Below the pieces are notes generated by a model. That model saw only the letters and a list, made by a program, of their open reading frames with translations, was not told where the DNA came from and made no database searches. A stretch of 64,000 nucleotides of DNA from Mesorhizobium sp. ES1-1. Its GTDB lineage: Bacteria; Pseudomonadota; Alphaproteobacteria; Rhizobiales; Rhizobiaceae. The position numbers were made by a program, and so were the translations under genes. The DNA is taken from NCBI RefSeq assembly GCF_020164785.1, contig NZ_JAIUGX010000010.1:124001-188000 (forward strand). The letters are read 5' to 3'. Positions 41,928 to 50,465 of this stretch are shown in pieces. The stretch's first letter is position 1. The number at the start of each line of letters is the position of its first letter.

Positions 41928-42692
41928 TCAGCCCTTGCGTTCCTGAAGGCTGTTGCCGCCGTCGACCACAAGCAGGGCGCCGTTGACGTAGCTGGCGCCT
42001 TCCGATGCCAGGAATGCCACCGCCGCGGCCACCTCGTCCGGTCGTCCGGCACGCGCTGGTGGTGTGTGCAGCGCGGCTTGCCGTTCCATCTCGCTCGACG
42101 CGCCCGTTTCGATCCAGCCGGGCGCCACGGCGTTGACCGTCACGCCGCTCTTGGCCACTTCGAGCGCCAGCGCGCGCGTCAGGCCCACCATGCCTGCCTT
42201 GGCGGCGGAATAGGCCGATGTGCCTTCGAAGGATACCAGCGGCCCGGTGACCGACGCCACATTGACGATGCGCCCATAACCCGCCTCGACCATCGCCGGC
42301 AGGAAAGCCTGGGTGACCAGAAACGCGGTTTTGAGGCTGACGTCCATGCCTCGATCCCATTCCACCTCGGTCATGGCGAGAAACGTCTTCTCGACCGATG
42401 GCGATGCAAGCGAGCCCATGCCGGCATTGTTGACCAGGATGTCGACAGCGCCGACATGAGCCCGCAGCCTCGCGACTTCGGCCGCAATGGTGAGATCGGC
42501 AACCGCGGCTCTGGCATCGATGCCTCCGGCGCAAAGCTCGGCGGCGCGGTCGAGGACACGCCCGCTGGCACCGTTCAGGAAGACGGCATGGCCGGCAAGG
42601 CCGAGTTGCCTAGCGATCGCAAGGCCGATGCCGTCGGCCGCCCCTGCCCCGGTGATCAGCGCACGCTTGGTGGTGGAATGAGGCATGGTCAA
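41928..42692 (-). CDS. SDR-family NAD(P)-dependent oxidoreductase
   Basis: This 254-aa classical short-chain dehydrogenase has the cofactor motif ITGAGAADGIGLAIA (residues 13-27), NNAGMG near 89-94, the catalytic Ser in VASVTGPL and the Tyr-Lys pair in AYSAAKAGMVG (about 155-165), then NAVAPGWIET. The FabG-like type oxidises or reduces a hydroxyl or ketone group. It lies 82 bases after gamma-glutamyltransferase and probably ends the GntR-led amino-compound operon; the substrate is unknown. Confidence 0.87.
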   Translation of the reverse strand: MTMPHSTTKRALITGAGAADGIGLAIARQLGLAGHAVFLNGASGRVLDRAAELCAGGIDARAAVADLTIAAEVARLRAHVGAVDILVNNAGMGSLASPSVEKTFLAMTEVEWDRGMDVSLKTAFLVTQAFLPAMVEAGYGRIVNVASVTGPLVSFEGTSAYSAAKAGMVGLTRALALEVAKSGVTVNAVAPGWIETGASSEMERQAALHTPPARAGRPDEVAAAVAFLASEGASYVNGALLVVDGGNSLQERKG

Positions 42693-42774
42693 GTCACACT
42701 CCGCTGGTCAGCCCGTCGCTGTCTTACCATGCACCCTGGCGACCGCGCCGCGATCGCCACGGTCGTGAGATGTT

Positions 42775-44373
42775 CTAAATACCTAATGCGCAGCCGTCCT
42801 TGCGAGGGTCTGAACCGCCCTGCAGCGTCCCGTTCATCCAGTCGATCATGATCGCTTGGGCGCCCCCGATCGGCTCCGCCGCCTGGACGATGCGGAACCC
42901 GCGACGGGCCAGTTCTTCTTGAACAGCGGCTGGGAGCGTACTCTCGACCTCCACGTCCATCGTGCCCGGAATTGGAAAGACGCGTGGCAGATCAATGGCC
43001 TGCTGAAGGTCGAGGCCAAAATCGAGAACTTTCGACAGGAAGTGCGCGTGACCCATGGCCTGATAAGCACCACCCATCACGCCGAAGGGCATGACTGCGC
43101 GCCCGTCCTTCACCAGCATGCCCGGAATGATGGTGTGCAGCGGCCGCTTGCCCGGCTGGATAACGTTGGGGTGGTTGGGATCGAGCGAAAAGCTCATGCC
43201 GCGATTGTTCAGTGTCACGCCCGAGCGTGGCGCAACGATCCCCGAGCCAAAACCATAATAGATCGAGTTGATGAAACTGACGGCGTTGCGGTCCTTGTCG
43301 ACGACGGAAATATAGACCGTGTCGCGATGGACCGGCCCATCGAATGAAGGAAGATCCGTGCGCGCACGCATGAGATCGATCATCCCTGCCAAGCGATCCG
43401 CCGTCGCATCGGAAAGCAGTTGCTCGACCGGCACAGCCACCTTCGCCGGGTCGGCGAGCAAAGCGTCGCGCGCCGCATAGGCAAGTCGCGTCGCCTCGAT
43501 CTCGATGTGCAGCCGGTCCGCGGACTGAGGGTCGCCATTGGCCTCGAAGCGCGACAGGATGTTAAGGATCATGAGCGCTATGACGCCTTGGCCATTCGGT
43601 GGGCATTCATAGACGTCGTGGCCGCGAAAACTCGTCTTTATCGGCGTCACATATTCGCCCCGGGCCCCCAGGAAATCATCCAGCGTGTGCAGACCGCCGA
43701 GGCTCTGCAGGCGCGAAACCATGTCCTGCGCGACTTCCCCCATGTAAAAGGCGCTTCGTCCGTCCGTTGCGATCTTGCGCAATGTTGCGGCGAGTTCGGG
43801 TTGCCGGTGCACCTCGCCGATCCGCGGCGCCCGCCCCTCAGGAAGAAAGATGCGTTTTGCGGCAGGATCACCGGAAAGCAGCGCCGCCTCCCGTTCCCAG
43901 TCAAAATGCACGCGGGGGGAGATGGCGTAGCCGCTTTCGGCGTATTCGATGGCAGGCGCCAAAAGCTCGCCCAATGGCAGTGTTCCGTGATCAGCATTGA
44001 GCTGGGCCCATGCATCGACCGCACCGGGGACGGTTACAGCATGCGGTGAGTCACGCTCGATTTCGGTGATGCCCCGGGACGCATACCAGTCAGCCGTTGC
44101 TGCCGCCGGGGCACGGCCGGATCCATTATAGGCGATGATGTCGCCGGATCCTTCCTTCGACATCAGGACGAAACAATCTCCGCCAATGCCGGTCGATCCC
44201 GGTTCGACCACGCACTGGACGGCGCTGGCGGCGATGGCCGCATCGAGTGCGTTGCCGCCCGCCTCCAAAATCCGCACCGCTGCAAGCGTGGCCGAGGGAT
44301 GGGATGTCGCTGCCATGCCATGCCGTGCCACCACAATCGAGCGGTTTGGTTTCTCGAAATCCCTCATTTGCAA
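42775..44373 (-). CDS. Gamma-glutamyltransferase family protein
   Basis: The 532-aa protein belongs to the self-cleaving Ntn-hydrolase gamma-glutamyltransferase family. The predicted cleavage and nucleophile threonine is in HRDTVYISVVDKDRNAVS (about residues 350-367), aligned with the TTHYSVVD motif of E. coli Ggt. PGSTGIGGDCFVL near 57-69 and PGKRPLHTIIPGM near 405-417 are also family marks. No signal peptide is visible, so unlike E. coli Ggt it is probably cytoplasmic. Its operon encodes an amino-acid-type importer, so it may hydrolyse an imported gamma-glutamyl compound. Confidence 0.88.
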   Translation of the reverse strand: MQMRDFEKPNRSIVVARHGMAATSHPSATLAAVRILEAGGNALDAAIAASAVQCVVEPGSTGIGGDCFVLMSKEGSGDIIAYNGSGRAPAAATADWYASRGITEIERDSPHAVTVPGAVDAWAQLNADHGTLPLGELLAPAIEYAESGYAISPRVHFDWEREAALLSGDPAAKRIFLPEGRAPRIGEVHRQPELAATLRKIATDGRSAFYMGEVAQDMVSRLQSLGGLHTLDDFLGARGEYVTPIKTSFRGHDVYECPPNGQGVIALMILNILSRFEANGDPQSADRLHIEIEATRLAYAARDALLADPAKVAVPVEQLLSDATADRLAGMIDLMRARTDLPSFDGPVHRDTVYISVVDKDRNAVSFINSIYYGFGSGIVAPRSGVTLNNRGMSFSLDPNHPNVIQPGKRPLHTIIPGMLVKDGRAVMPFGVMGGAYQAMGHAHFLSKVLDFGLDLQQAIDLPRVFPIPGTMDVEVESTLPAAVQEELARRGFRIVQAAEPIGGAQAIMIDWMNGTLQGGSDPRKDGCALGI

Positions 44374-44410
44374 AAACTCTCTAAAGCGGGTTGGTGTGAA
44401 GGCCAGCCGG

Positions 44411-45127
44411 TCACGTTGGACTTGTCGCGAAGCCCGATGCAGGACGCAGATGCCGAGACAGATTGTGTTCGAGCCGGCCCAGCGTCCGGGTGATGATGAA
44501 ATTCAGGATCAGGTAGATGGCGCCGGCGCAGACGAAGACTTCCACGGCCCGGTAGGTCTGCGAGATGATGCCCTGGGCGATGCCGGTGACTTCCATCAGC
44601 GTGACGATGGATGCAAGTGAGGTTCCCTTGACCATCAGGATGATCTCGTTGCCATAGCTTGGCAAAGCCTGGCGCAGTGCGATCGGCAGGACGATGCGAC
44701 GCAGCGTCATCAGTCGCGTCATGCCAAAGGCCTGCGCCGCCTCGATCTGGCCGATCGGCACCGACTGCATGGCGCCACGCAGGATTTCACTGCCATAGGC
44801 TGTGGTGTTGAGGGTCAGCGCAAGGATGGCGCACCAATAAGGCTCGCGGAAGAGACCCCACAGACCGAGTTCCTGCAGCGTCAACCGAAACTGGCCAAGA
44901 CCGTAGTAAATCAGGAATATCTGAACCAACAGGGGTGTGCCGCGAAACAGCGCGACGAAACCTCTTATCGGCCAGTCGATCCAAGGCTGCCGGAGCCGCT
45001 GGGCCAGCGCCAAAGTCAAAGCGAGGATACCGCCGAGCAGAATGGAAGTGCCGGCAAGCTCCAGCGTCAGCGGCAGGCCGGCAAGCAGCTTCGGCACTAT
45101 CTCAGCAAAAAAGGCGAAGTCCATCAT
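44411..45127 (-). CDS. Polar amino acid ABC transporter permease (HisM-like)
   Basis: The 238-aa permease has about five helices. It has the HEQRGALR-type region, GAMQSVPIGQIEAAQAFGMTRLMTLRRIVLPIALRQ, with the EAA loop (about residues 115-150). Its ATG overlaps the preceding permease's TGA by 4 nt (ATGA). It would pair with the HisQ-like protein to import a basic or gamma-glutamyl-type amino compound. No matching ATPase gene is in the operon. Confidence 0.89.
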   Translation of the reverse strand: MMDFAFFAEIVPKLLAGLPLTLELAGTSILLGGILALTLALAQRLRQPWIDWPIRGFVALFRGTPLLVQIFLIYYGLGQFRLTLQELGLWGLFREPYWCAILALTLNTTAYGSEILRGAMQSVPIGQIEAAQAFGMTRLMTLRRIVLPIALRQALPSYGNEIILMVKGTSLASIVTLMEVTGIAQGIISQTYRAVEVFVCAGAIYLILNFIITRTLGRLEHNLSRHLRPASGFATSPT

Positions 45128-45837
45128 ACCCTCCGAAAGCCCCGAAGCGCGCGGCGTTCAGCCCGTTTGAACAGCAACCCCGTCGTTGAGGCGATGGCCA
45201 GGTAGAGCGCAGCGGCGGCCGTGTAGAAGAGAAACGGCTCGCGCGTCGATCCGGCCCCGATCTGTGCCTGACGCATCAGTTCGACAAGCCCGATTACTGA
45301 AATCAGCGCTGAATCCTTGAGCACCAGTTGCCAGCCATTCCCCAGGCCCGGGATGGCGTGACGCATAAGCTGGGGAGCGATCACCCGCCGCAGCATGAGC
45401 GCAGGCGGCATGCCGTAGGCGCGGGCTGCTTCGATCTGACCTCGGTCAATGGCGATGTAGGCACCGCGGAAGACCTCGGCCTGATAGGCTCCGGAAATGA
45501 TGCCGATCGCCGTCGTGCCTGTGGCGAAGGCCGGCAATCCGACGAAGCCTTCGGCGCCGAACCAGTGTCCGACCGCAGTCAGCGCCATGCTGCCGCCGAA
45601 ATAAAGGAGGTAGATGGTCAATAGGTCGGGCACGCCCCGGAACACCGTGGAATAGGCATCGGCGAGCAGGCCAAGGGGGCGCGACCCGCTGACACGGGCC
45701 GAAGCCGCCAAGGCCCCTATCACCGAGCCAACCATGAACCCGGCGATCGAAAGCAAAAGGGTTACGAGCGCCGCGCTGAGCAGCGCCTCTGCCCAGCCGC
45801 CGTCGCCAAAGCCCAGCAGACCAAGGCTGTCCAGCAT
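45124..45837 (-). CDS. Polar amino acid ABC transporter permease (HisQ-like)
   Basis: This 237-aa permease has about five helices and an EAA loop, DRGQIEAARAYGMPPALMLRRVIAPQLMRHAIPGLGNG (about residues 131-168). It lies 29 bases after the binding-protein gene and is translationally coupled to the HisM-like gene. The LLTIYLLYFGG segment is usual for the family. Confidence 0.89.
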   Translation of the reverse strand: MLDSLGLLGFGDGGWAEALLSAALVTLLLSIAGFMVGSVIGALAASARVSGSRPLGLLADAYSTVFRGVPDLLTIYLLYFGGSMALTAVGHWFGAEGFVGLPAFATGTTAIGIISGAYQAEVFRGAYIAIDRGQIEAARAYGMPPALMLRRVIAPQLMRHAIPGLGNGWQLVLKDSALISVIGLVELMRQAQIGAGSTREPFLFYTAAAALYLAIASTTGLLFKRAERRALRGFRRV

Positions 45838-45866
45838 CGGCTAGTTCGCGCTCCCGGAAGGGCTTT

Positions 45867-46715
45867 TCACTTGGGCGGCGTGACGTCGGTCTTCAGCCAT
45901 TTCAGCGAAAGCTTCTTGACGGTGCCGTCGGCGATGGCTTCATCGATCGCCTTGTTCAGCATCGCCTTGAGCGCCGTATCCTGCTTGCGCAGCCCCGCTC
46001 CGGTACCCCGTCCGAAAACCCCGCCGACAAAACCGGGACCGGCGACGGTGTAGCCGGAGAATTCCGGCTTGGCCAAGGTTGCCGCCAGAGCGGTCTGCTG
46101 CGCAAACAGGGCATCTACGCGGCCGGCCGCGAGGTCGAGGTCATGCTGTTCCGTGGTCTTGTATTCGCGGATCTCGACGGAGCCGTCGAAATACTTTTTC
46201 AGGAACTCCAGGTTCGAAGTCGCCGCCTGAACGCCGACGACCTTGCCGGCGATCAGCGGCTTGATCTTGTCGATGGCCGCCTTGGCTGGAGCTTCGTCTT
46301 CGAGCTTTATCTTCTCGCTCGAGCCGGCCAACGCACCGAGCGGGCTGTCTTTCGCAACGGCGAATCCGGAAGGGTCGATGGCATAGGGCTGCGTGAAGTC
46401 GATGACTTCAAGTCGTTTGTCGGTGATGAACATGCTCGCCATTATGACGTCGAACTTGCCTACCGTCAGGGCCGGGATGAGCCCGTCCCAGTCCTGTGTG
46501 ATGATGGTGCATTCGACTTTCATACGCTCACAGAGATTGCGGGCGAGTTCCACTTCCATGCCATCAGGCTTTCCATCGGCCGTGGTGAAGTTCCAGGGCG
46601 CATAAGCGCCCTCCGTCGCGATGGTGATTTTCTTTGGCGCGTCCTCGGCTGAAGCCGACAGAGCGGCGCCTATGCTCAACGCAGCAGCAAGACATGCAAT
46701 GGGCAGTAGTTTCAT
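45867..46715 (-). CDS. Polar amino acid ABC transporter substrate-binding protein
   Basis: The 282-aa periplasmic protein (SBP_bac_3, ArgT/HisJ family) has a signal peptide (MKLLPIACLAAALSIGAALSA, cleavage near ASAED). The mature part starts KKITIATEGAYAPWNFTTADG and contains PDGMEVELARNLCERM and the family's IDFTQPYA. ATG 46715 is preferred to 46751 because GGGGAA lies upstream and the signal peptide begins there. It follows the GntR gene by 73 bases. Confidence 0.9.
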   Translation of the reverse strand: MKLLPIACLAAALSIGAALSASAEDAPKKITIATEGAYAPWNFTTADGKPDGMEVELARNLCERMKVECTIITQDWDGLIPALTVGKFDVIMASMFITDKRLEVIDFTQPYAIDPSGFAVAKDSPLGALAGSSEKIKLEDEAPAKAAIDKIKPLIAGKVVGVQAATSNLEFLKKYFDGSVEIREYKTTEQHDLDLAAGRVDALFAQQTALAATLAKPEFSGYTVAGPGFVGGVFGRGTGAGLRKQDTALKAMLNKAIDEAIADGTVKKLSLKWLKTDVTPPK

Positions 46716-46788
46716 TGTGGTGTTCCCCTTTTTTCGGCCCTGCGAGGGCACTTGTTGAAATCAAATGTTTCTTTCCAGCCCGACTGGC

Positions 46789-47454
46789 TCAGCGTCGGCT
46801 CGGGCTCGCAAACTCGGCCAGCAGCGGGGCCGTGTCGAGGATGTGGCTGCGCATAACGGCTTCGGCGGCCGCGGCATCTCCGCCGCGCAACGAATCGATT
46901 ACTGCCGAATGTTCCTCCGCGGCGCTGAGCGGTTTTTCGACATAGTCGAACCAGATGCGCAGATAGGGTTCGATGGTCACATGCAGTGACGCGATGTGGC
47001 GAATAAGCTTCGGGCGGCCGCTGAGATTGCAGATGTAGCCGTGAAATTCCTGGTGGCGTGTTACCCAATCGGCTCCGCCGGCAGCGCCACTCCGCTCCAT
47101 CCGAGCCAACAAACGTTCGAGTTCGGCAATGGTCTCGGCGTTCATTCGCGGCATCGCCAAGCGAACGGCAAGCCCTTCGAGGACCGAGCGCATCTCGAAC
47201 GTCTCGTAAATCTCCTCCAGAGTAAGGCCGGCAACGATACACCCACGATTTGGGCGGATCACAACCAGCCCTTCGACCGCCAGGCGCTGGAAGGCCTCCC
47301 GAACGGGCATCCTGCTCATGCCGATCTCGGCCGCGATCTCTTCCGGGATAAGCCGGTCACCTGCCCGGTAACGCCCGAGGCGTATGGCGGATTGCAGATG
47401 TAGGAAGGCCTCCTGCTCCGCAGTGGCCGGCGTCTGGGCGTAGGGAAGTGCCAA
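46789..47454 (-). CDS. GntR-family regulator (FCD domain)
   Basis: The protein of about 221 aa has an N-terminal GntR winged helix (LIPEEIAAEIGMSRMPVREAFQRLAVEGLVVI) and a C-terminal all-helical FCD ligand domain with FEMRSVLEGLAVRLA and HxxFH-like residues HQEFHGYI. Two starts are possible. GTG 47502 overlaps an operator-like palindrome and has no Shine-Dalgarno. TTG 47454 has AGGG 8 nt upstream and leaves the palindrome outside the gene. I chose the TTG. It heads the amino-compound operon and probably controls it. Confidence 0.8.
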   Translation of the reverse strand: MALPYAQTPATAEQEAFLHLQSAIRLGRYRAGDRLIPEEIAAEIGMSRMPVREAFQRLAVEGLVVIRPNRGCIVAGLTLEEIYETFEMRSVLEGLAVRLAMPRMNAETIAELERLLARMERSGAAGGADWVTRHQEFHGYICNLSGRPKLIRHIASLHVTIEPYLRIWFDYVEKPLSAAEEHSAVIDSLRGGDAAAAEAVMRSHILDTAPLLAEFASPSRR

Positions 47455-47485
47455 ATGATTGACCCTAACGACATCACTGGATTTT

Positions 47486-47501
47486 TGTATCCACAAATAC
47501 A
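47486..47501. promoter_or_regulatory. Candidate GntR operator
   Basis: TGTATCCACAAATACA carries TGTAT and ATACA arms separated by 6 bases. It resembles the short TNGTAT/ATACNA type of FCD-GntR operators. It lies 32 bases upstream of the preferred TTG start of the GntR gene, fitting autoregulation. Confidence 0.5.
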
Positions 47502-47842
47502 CTGGTCTTTTTCGAAGCCGTCAAGGCAAATCACCACAGCTCTTGAAGTTAGGCGGAGGAATCGAGGACCAATGCGGCTGGGCCGTCCGTACTGGCCGGC
47601 GCGCCGAACTTCTGGCGGTGGCGATGATCAGCCTGTTGGCCGCGCAAGCGGCGCGTGAGCGATCTCGCGGCGGGTTCTTAAGCGTGTATACGCTGCGCAC
47701 TGACGGCCAGATTACAAAGGGCAAGAGAAGCGTTCGGATCAGCGGTCTTTATTGCGTGAGCAGGAGTGGGGCGACACCGTTAGAGGCGAAGCGATCGCGA
47801 AGCCCAACAGTCGCGGCAGATCTGATGCAGCCGCCCGGCCGT
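47502..47842. other. Gene-free stretch
   Basis: About 340 bases between the GntR gene's upstream region and the end of the DUF982 gene. The frames present show no recognisable product. It includes the promoter of the GntR-led operon. Confidence 0.35.
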
Positions 47843-48136
47843 TTAATGCCTTAGCGCCTGCACGCTGGCCGCGACTTCACCGCGCACCGGCCGCGCTAGA
47901 TCCTCATCCAGGAGGCGGGTGATCCGCGCAAACCCGGTAAAGGCCTTCCTGGCGGCCGAGGCCGCCATCTGGCCCGACAGAGCCGCGGAACAGCAGTTCA
48001 CGGCGCATTGATAGACCGGCCCACGCCGGCCTGCAGGCCATGCGTTAAGAAACGTTATGGCCTGACCGACGCTGCCGATCTCTTCTACAGGATGTCCGTC
48101 TCGGTGCGAAATCCGAGTCGGGCAAAAGAAATGCAA
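47843..48136 (-). CDS. DUF982 domain protein (TTG start inferred)
   Basis: This 97-aa protein clearly fits DUF982: VEEIGSVGQAITFLNAWP, RRGPVYQCAVNCC, SAALSG and AARKAFTGFARITRLLDED follow the family pattern. The open frame extends to an ATG at 48253, but that N-terminal part is arginine-rich and unlike the family. The TTG at 48136 gives the usual length and an N-terminus LHFFCPTRI matching the family's first strand; GGGAGGAGG lies about 11 nt upstream. Function unknown. It is divergent from the NCS1 permease gene. Confidence 0.65.
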   Translation of the reverse strand: MHFFCPTRISHRDGHPVEEIGSVGQAITFLNAWPAGRRGPVYQCAVNCCSAALSGQMAASAARKAFTGFARITRLLDEDLARPVRGEVAASVQALRH

Positions 48137-48413
48137 TCGGTCCGTTGCCTCCTCCCTCAAACACGATGCGGAATAACTGGTACGACGCGTTCTCCTCCGA
48201 TGTTTCCGTGCAACGGGCGTCGAGCTCCTGCGGCCGAGCCGGCTCATCCGCAAAGAATGAACCCGCGCGCCTTGGCGTGGCGATAATCGCGGTTCTCATT
48301 GAATATCTTTAAGGCCAAAGCCGGCCAATGGATTGCTTGCGGCTAACCCTGCGTCAGGATTAACTGGCATTGCCATCGCGTGGGGGCGCGCGGCGATCAA
48401 GGGGAGATTTCGC

Positions 48414-49871
48414 ATGACTATACAAGGCGCATCGCCTGACCTGTATAATGAGGACCTAGCTCCGGCGACGATCCGCAACTGGGGACCATTCTCGATCTTC
48501 AACGTGTGGACATCGGATGTTCACAGTCTTTGGGGCTATTATCTCGCGGCCAGCCTGTTCCTGTTTTGCGGCGGCTTCTTCAATTTCATCATCGCCATCG
48601 GCATAGGGTCGCTGATCATCTATGCGCTGATGAACATGGTTGGCTATGCCGGCGTCAAGACAGGGGTGCCCTACCCCGTCCTCGCCCGCGCTTCCTTCGG
48701 CATCTGGGGCGCCAACATACCAGCACTGGTGCGCGCTATCGTCGCTTGTTTCTGGTACGGCGCCCAGACAGCCGCGGCGTCCGGCGCCATCGTCGCGCTC
48801 CTGATCCGCTCGCAATGGTTCGCCGATTTCAACGCCAATACGCATTTCCTTGGCCATTCCGGCCTGGAGGTCATCTGCTTCGTCGTCATCTGGGCGCTAC
48901 AACTGCTGATAATCCAGCGCGGCATGGACACGGTGCGGCGTTTCCAGGATTGGGCCGGGCCCGCGGTCTGGGTCATGATGCTGATCCTGGCGATTTATCT
49001 CTGCGTCAAAGCCGGAACATTCGCATTCACCAGCGATATTCCGATGGATGTGCTTCTGGAGAAGACCAAGGACGCAGGTGTGCCGGGCACGCCTGGCTCC
49101 CCGGCCGCCCTCTTCGCTGTGGCGGCGATCTGGGTCACCTATTTCTCGGCGCTCTATCTCAACTTCTGCGATTTCGCGCGCTACGCACCCGACCAGGCGT
49201 CGCTTCGCAAGGGCAACATCTGGGGTCTGCCAGTCAACCTCATCCTGTTCTCGCTGGTTGCCGGCGTCACCACCATTGCCGCCTACGATGTCTATCACGA
49301 GGTGCTGCTGCATCCCGACCAGATCTCGGCCAAGTTCGACAGCTGGTTCCTGGCAGCGCTTGCGGCTTTGACTTTCGCCGTGGCCACCTTGGGCATCAAT
49401 GTCGTCGCGAATTTCGTGTCGCCGGCCTTCGATTTCTCCAACGTTTTCCCGAGGCAGATCAACTTCAAGAAGGGCGGCTACATCGCGGCGCTGATCGCGC
49501 TTGTGCTCTACCCCTTCGCGCCATGGGAAGGCAGTGCGGCCTCCTTCGTCAATATCATCGGCGCGACGATGGGGCCGATCTTCGGCGTGATGATGGTCGA
49601 CTACTATCTGATCCGCAAAGGCGAGCTCGACGTCGAGGCGCTATATCGCGAAGACGGCGAGTTCCGTTTCCAGGGCGGCTGGCACGTCAATGCCTTCATC
49701 GCCGCCGGCATCGGCGCCGTCTTCTCGTCGATCCTGCCCAACTTCACCGACTGGCTGCCGTCCTGGTGGGGCGTCTATGGCTGGTTCTTCGGCGTCGCTA
49801 TTGCCGGCGTCATCTACTATGTGCTGCGCACCGCCGCCGTCAGCGCCGGCGCCAGGACAGCGAAAGCCTGA
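48414..49871 (+). CDS. NCS1-family nucleobase/hydantoin:cation symporter
   Basis: The 485-aa protein has about twelve membrane helices and the NCS1 hallmarks: an N-terminal LYNEDLAPATIRNWGPFSIFNVW and TGVPYPVLARASFGIWGANIP in the third helix region, with a DFARYAPD segment later. Family members carry uracil, cytosine, allantoin, hydantoins or thiamine with a cation. The start ATG 48414 has AGGGGAG upstream; the frame open to 48333 adds no family sequence. No catabolic gene adjoins, so the substrate is open. Confidence 0.88.
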   Translation: MTIQGASPDLYNEDLAPATIRNWGPFSIFNVWTSDVHSLWGYYLAASLFLFCGGFFNFIIAIGIGSLIIYALMNMVGYAGVKTGVPYPVLARASFGIWGANIPALVRAIVACFWYGAQTAAASGAIVALLIRSQWFADFNANTHFLGHSGLEVICFVVIWALQLLIIQRGMDTVRRFQDWAGPAVWVMMLILAIYLCVKAGTFAFTSDIPMDVLLEKTKDAGVPGTPGSPAALFAVAAIWVTYFSALYLNFCDFARYAPDQASLRKGNIWGLPVNLILFSLVAGVTTIAAYDVYHEVLLHPDQISAKFDSWFLAALAALTFAVATLGINVVANFVSPAFDFSNVFPRQINFKKGGYIAALIALVLYPFAPWEGSAASFVNIIGATMGPIFGVMMVDYYLIRKGELDVEALYREDGEFRFQGGWHVNAFIAAGIGAVFSSILPNFTDWLPSWWGVYGWFFGVAIAGVIYYVLRTAAVSAGARTAKA

Positions 49872-49879
49872 CAGGCCTC

Positions 49880-49908
49880 GTAAGGGGCGGCGAAAGGCCG
49901 CCCCTTAC
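49880..49908. terminator. Hairpin between convergent genes
   Basis: GTAAGGGGCGGC and its exact complement flank a GAAAG loop, giving a 12-bp stem. It lies between the NCS1 stop (49871) and includes the TAA stop of the DUF1697 gene (49905-49907). It may terminate in both directions, though the T-runs are short. Confidence 0.65.
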
Positions 49909-50444
49909 TCGCGAACCATATCGGCCAGTTTGCGCACTGTGTTCCAGTTGCGCGAGGTGCCGATGCCCAGCCGCTTGTGGCCTATCGCCGTCAGAAGCCG
50001 TGAATTGGGCGTGGCGCGGGAGAAGAAAATCCAGAGGTCGCCATCAACGGCCTGCATCTTTTCATCCCTGCCGACATAGGGCCTAAGCGTGGCGACATCT
50101 TCTTCGGACACTGGCCGCCGCATCACCCGAACCGCCACCTGATCCGTGGCGGCTGCCGATTCCGCCGGGAACGGATTGCCGGCCGCAAGCCTCAGCCAAT
50201 CGCCGGCGCCGCGCACGATGATGTGGACATGGCGGCCGAAGGCACGCTCGAAGGCTGCTTCAAGCCGTGCCTCGAGATCAGCGATCTCTGTCGCCGGAGC
50301 TTCGAAGACGAGATTACCCGTCGCCACCAGCGTGCGGGCATTCTTCAGGCCAAGCTCCTGCGCCATCGCCTTGAGGTCGGACATGACGACTCGCCGCCCC
50401 TCGCTGAGGACGATGCTGTAGAGCAGCGCGACATAGGTCTGCAT
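49905..50444 (-). CDS. DUF1697 domain protein
   Basis: The 179-aa soluble protein matches DUF1697: an N-terminal TYVALLYSIVLSEGRRVVMSDLKAM, then LGLKNARTLVATGNLVFEA and, near the end, IGHKRLGIGTSRNWNTVRKL. The function of the family is unknown. It lies 21 bases after the pyrG stop and is probably read from the pyrG promoter. Confidence 0.85.
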   Translation of the reverse strand: MQTYVALLYSIVLSEGRRVVMSDLKAMAQELGLKNARTLVATGNLVFEAPATEIADLEARLEAAFERAFGRHVHIIVRGAGDWLRLAAGNPFPAESAAATDQVAVRVMRRPVSEEDVATLRPYVGRDEKMQAVDGDLWIFFSRATPNSRLLTAIGHKRLGIGTSRNWNTVRKLADMVRE

Positions 50445-50465
50445 GCAGCGCGATCCGTCGAGCGG

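Noticed and set aside
47459..47854. Plus-strand frame of 131 codons after the GntR gene
   Set aside because: No domain, poor codon character, and it overlaps the operator and promoter area.
48045..48299. Minus-strand frame of 84 codons starting at an ATG
   Set aside because: Overlaps the DUF982 frame, which has clear family features; its own sequence shows none.
48506..50086. Long plus-strand frame (526 codons)
   Set aside because: It overlaps the NCS1 permease in another frame and gives an Arg/Ala-rich, non-membrane sequence; it is a shadow of high-GC coding DNA.
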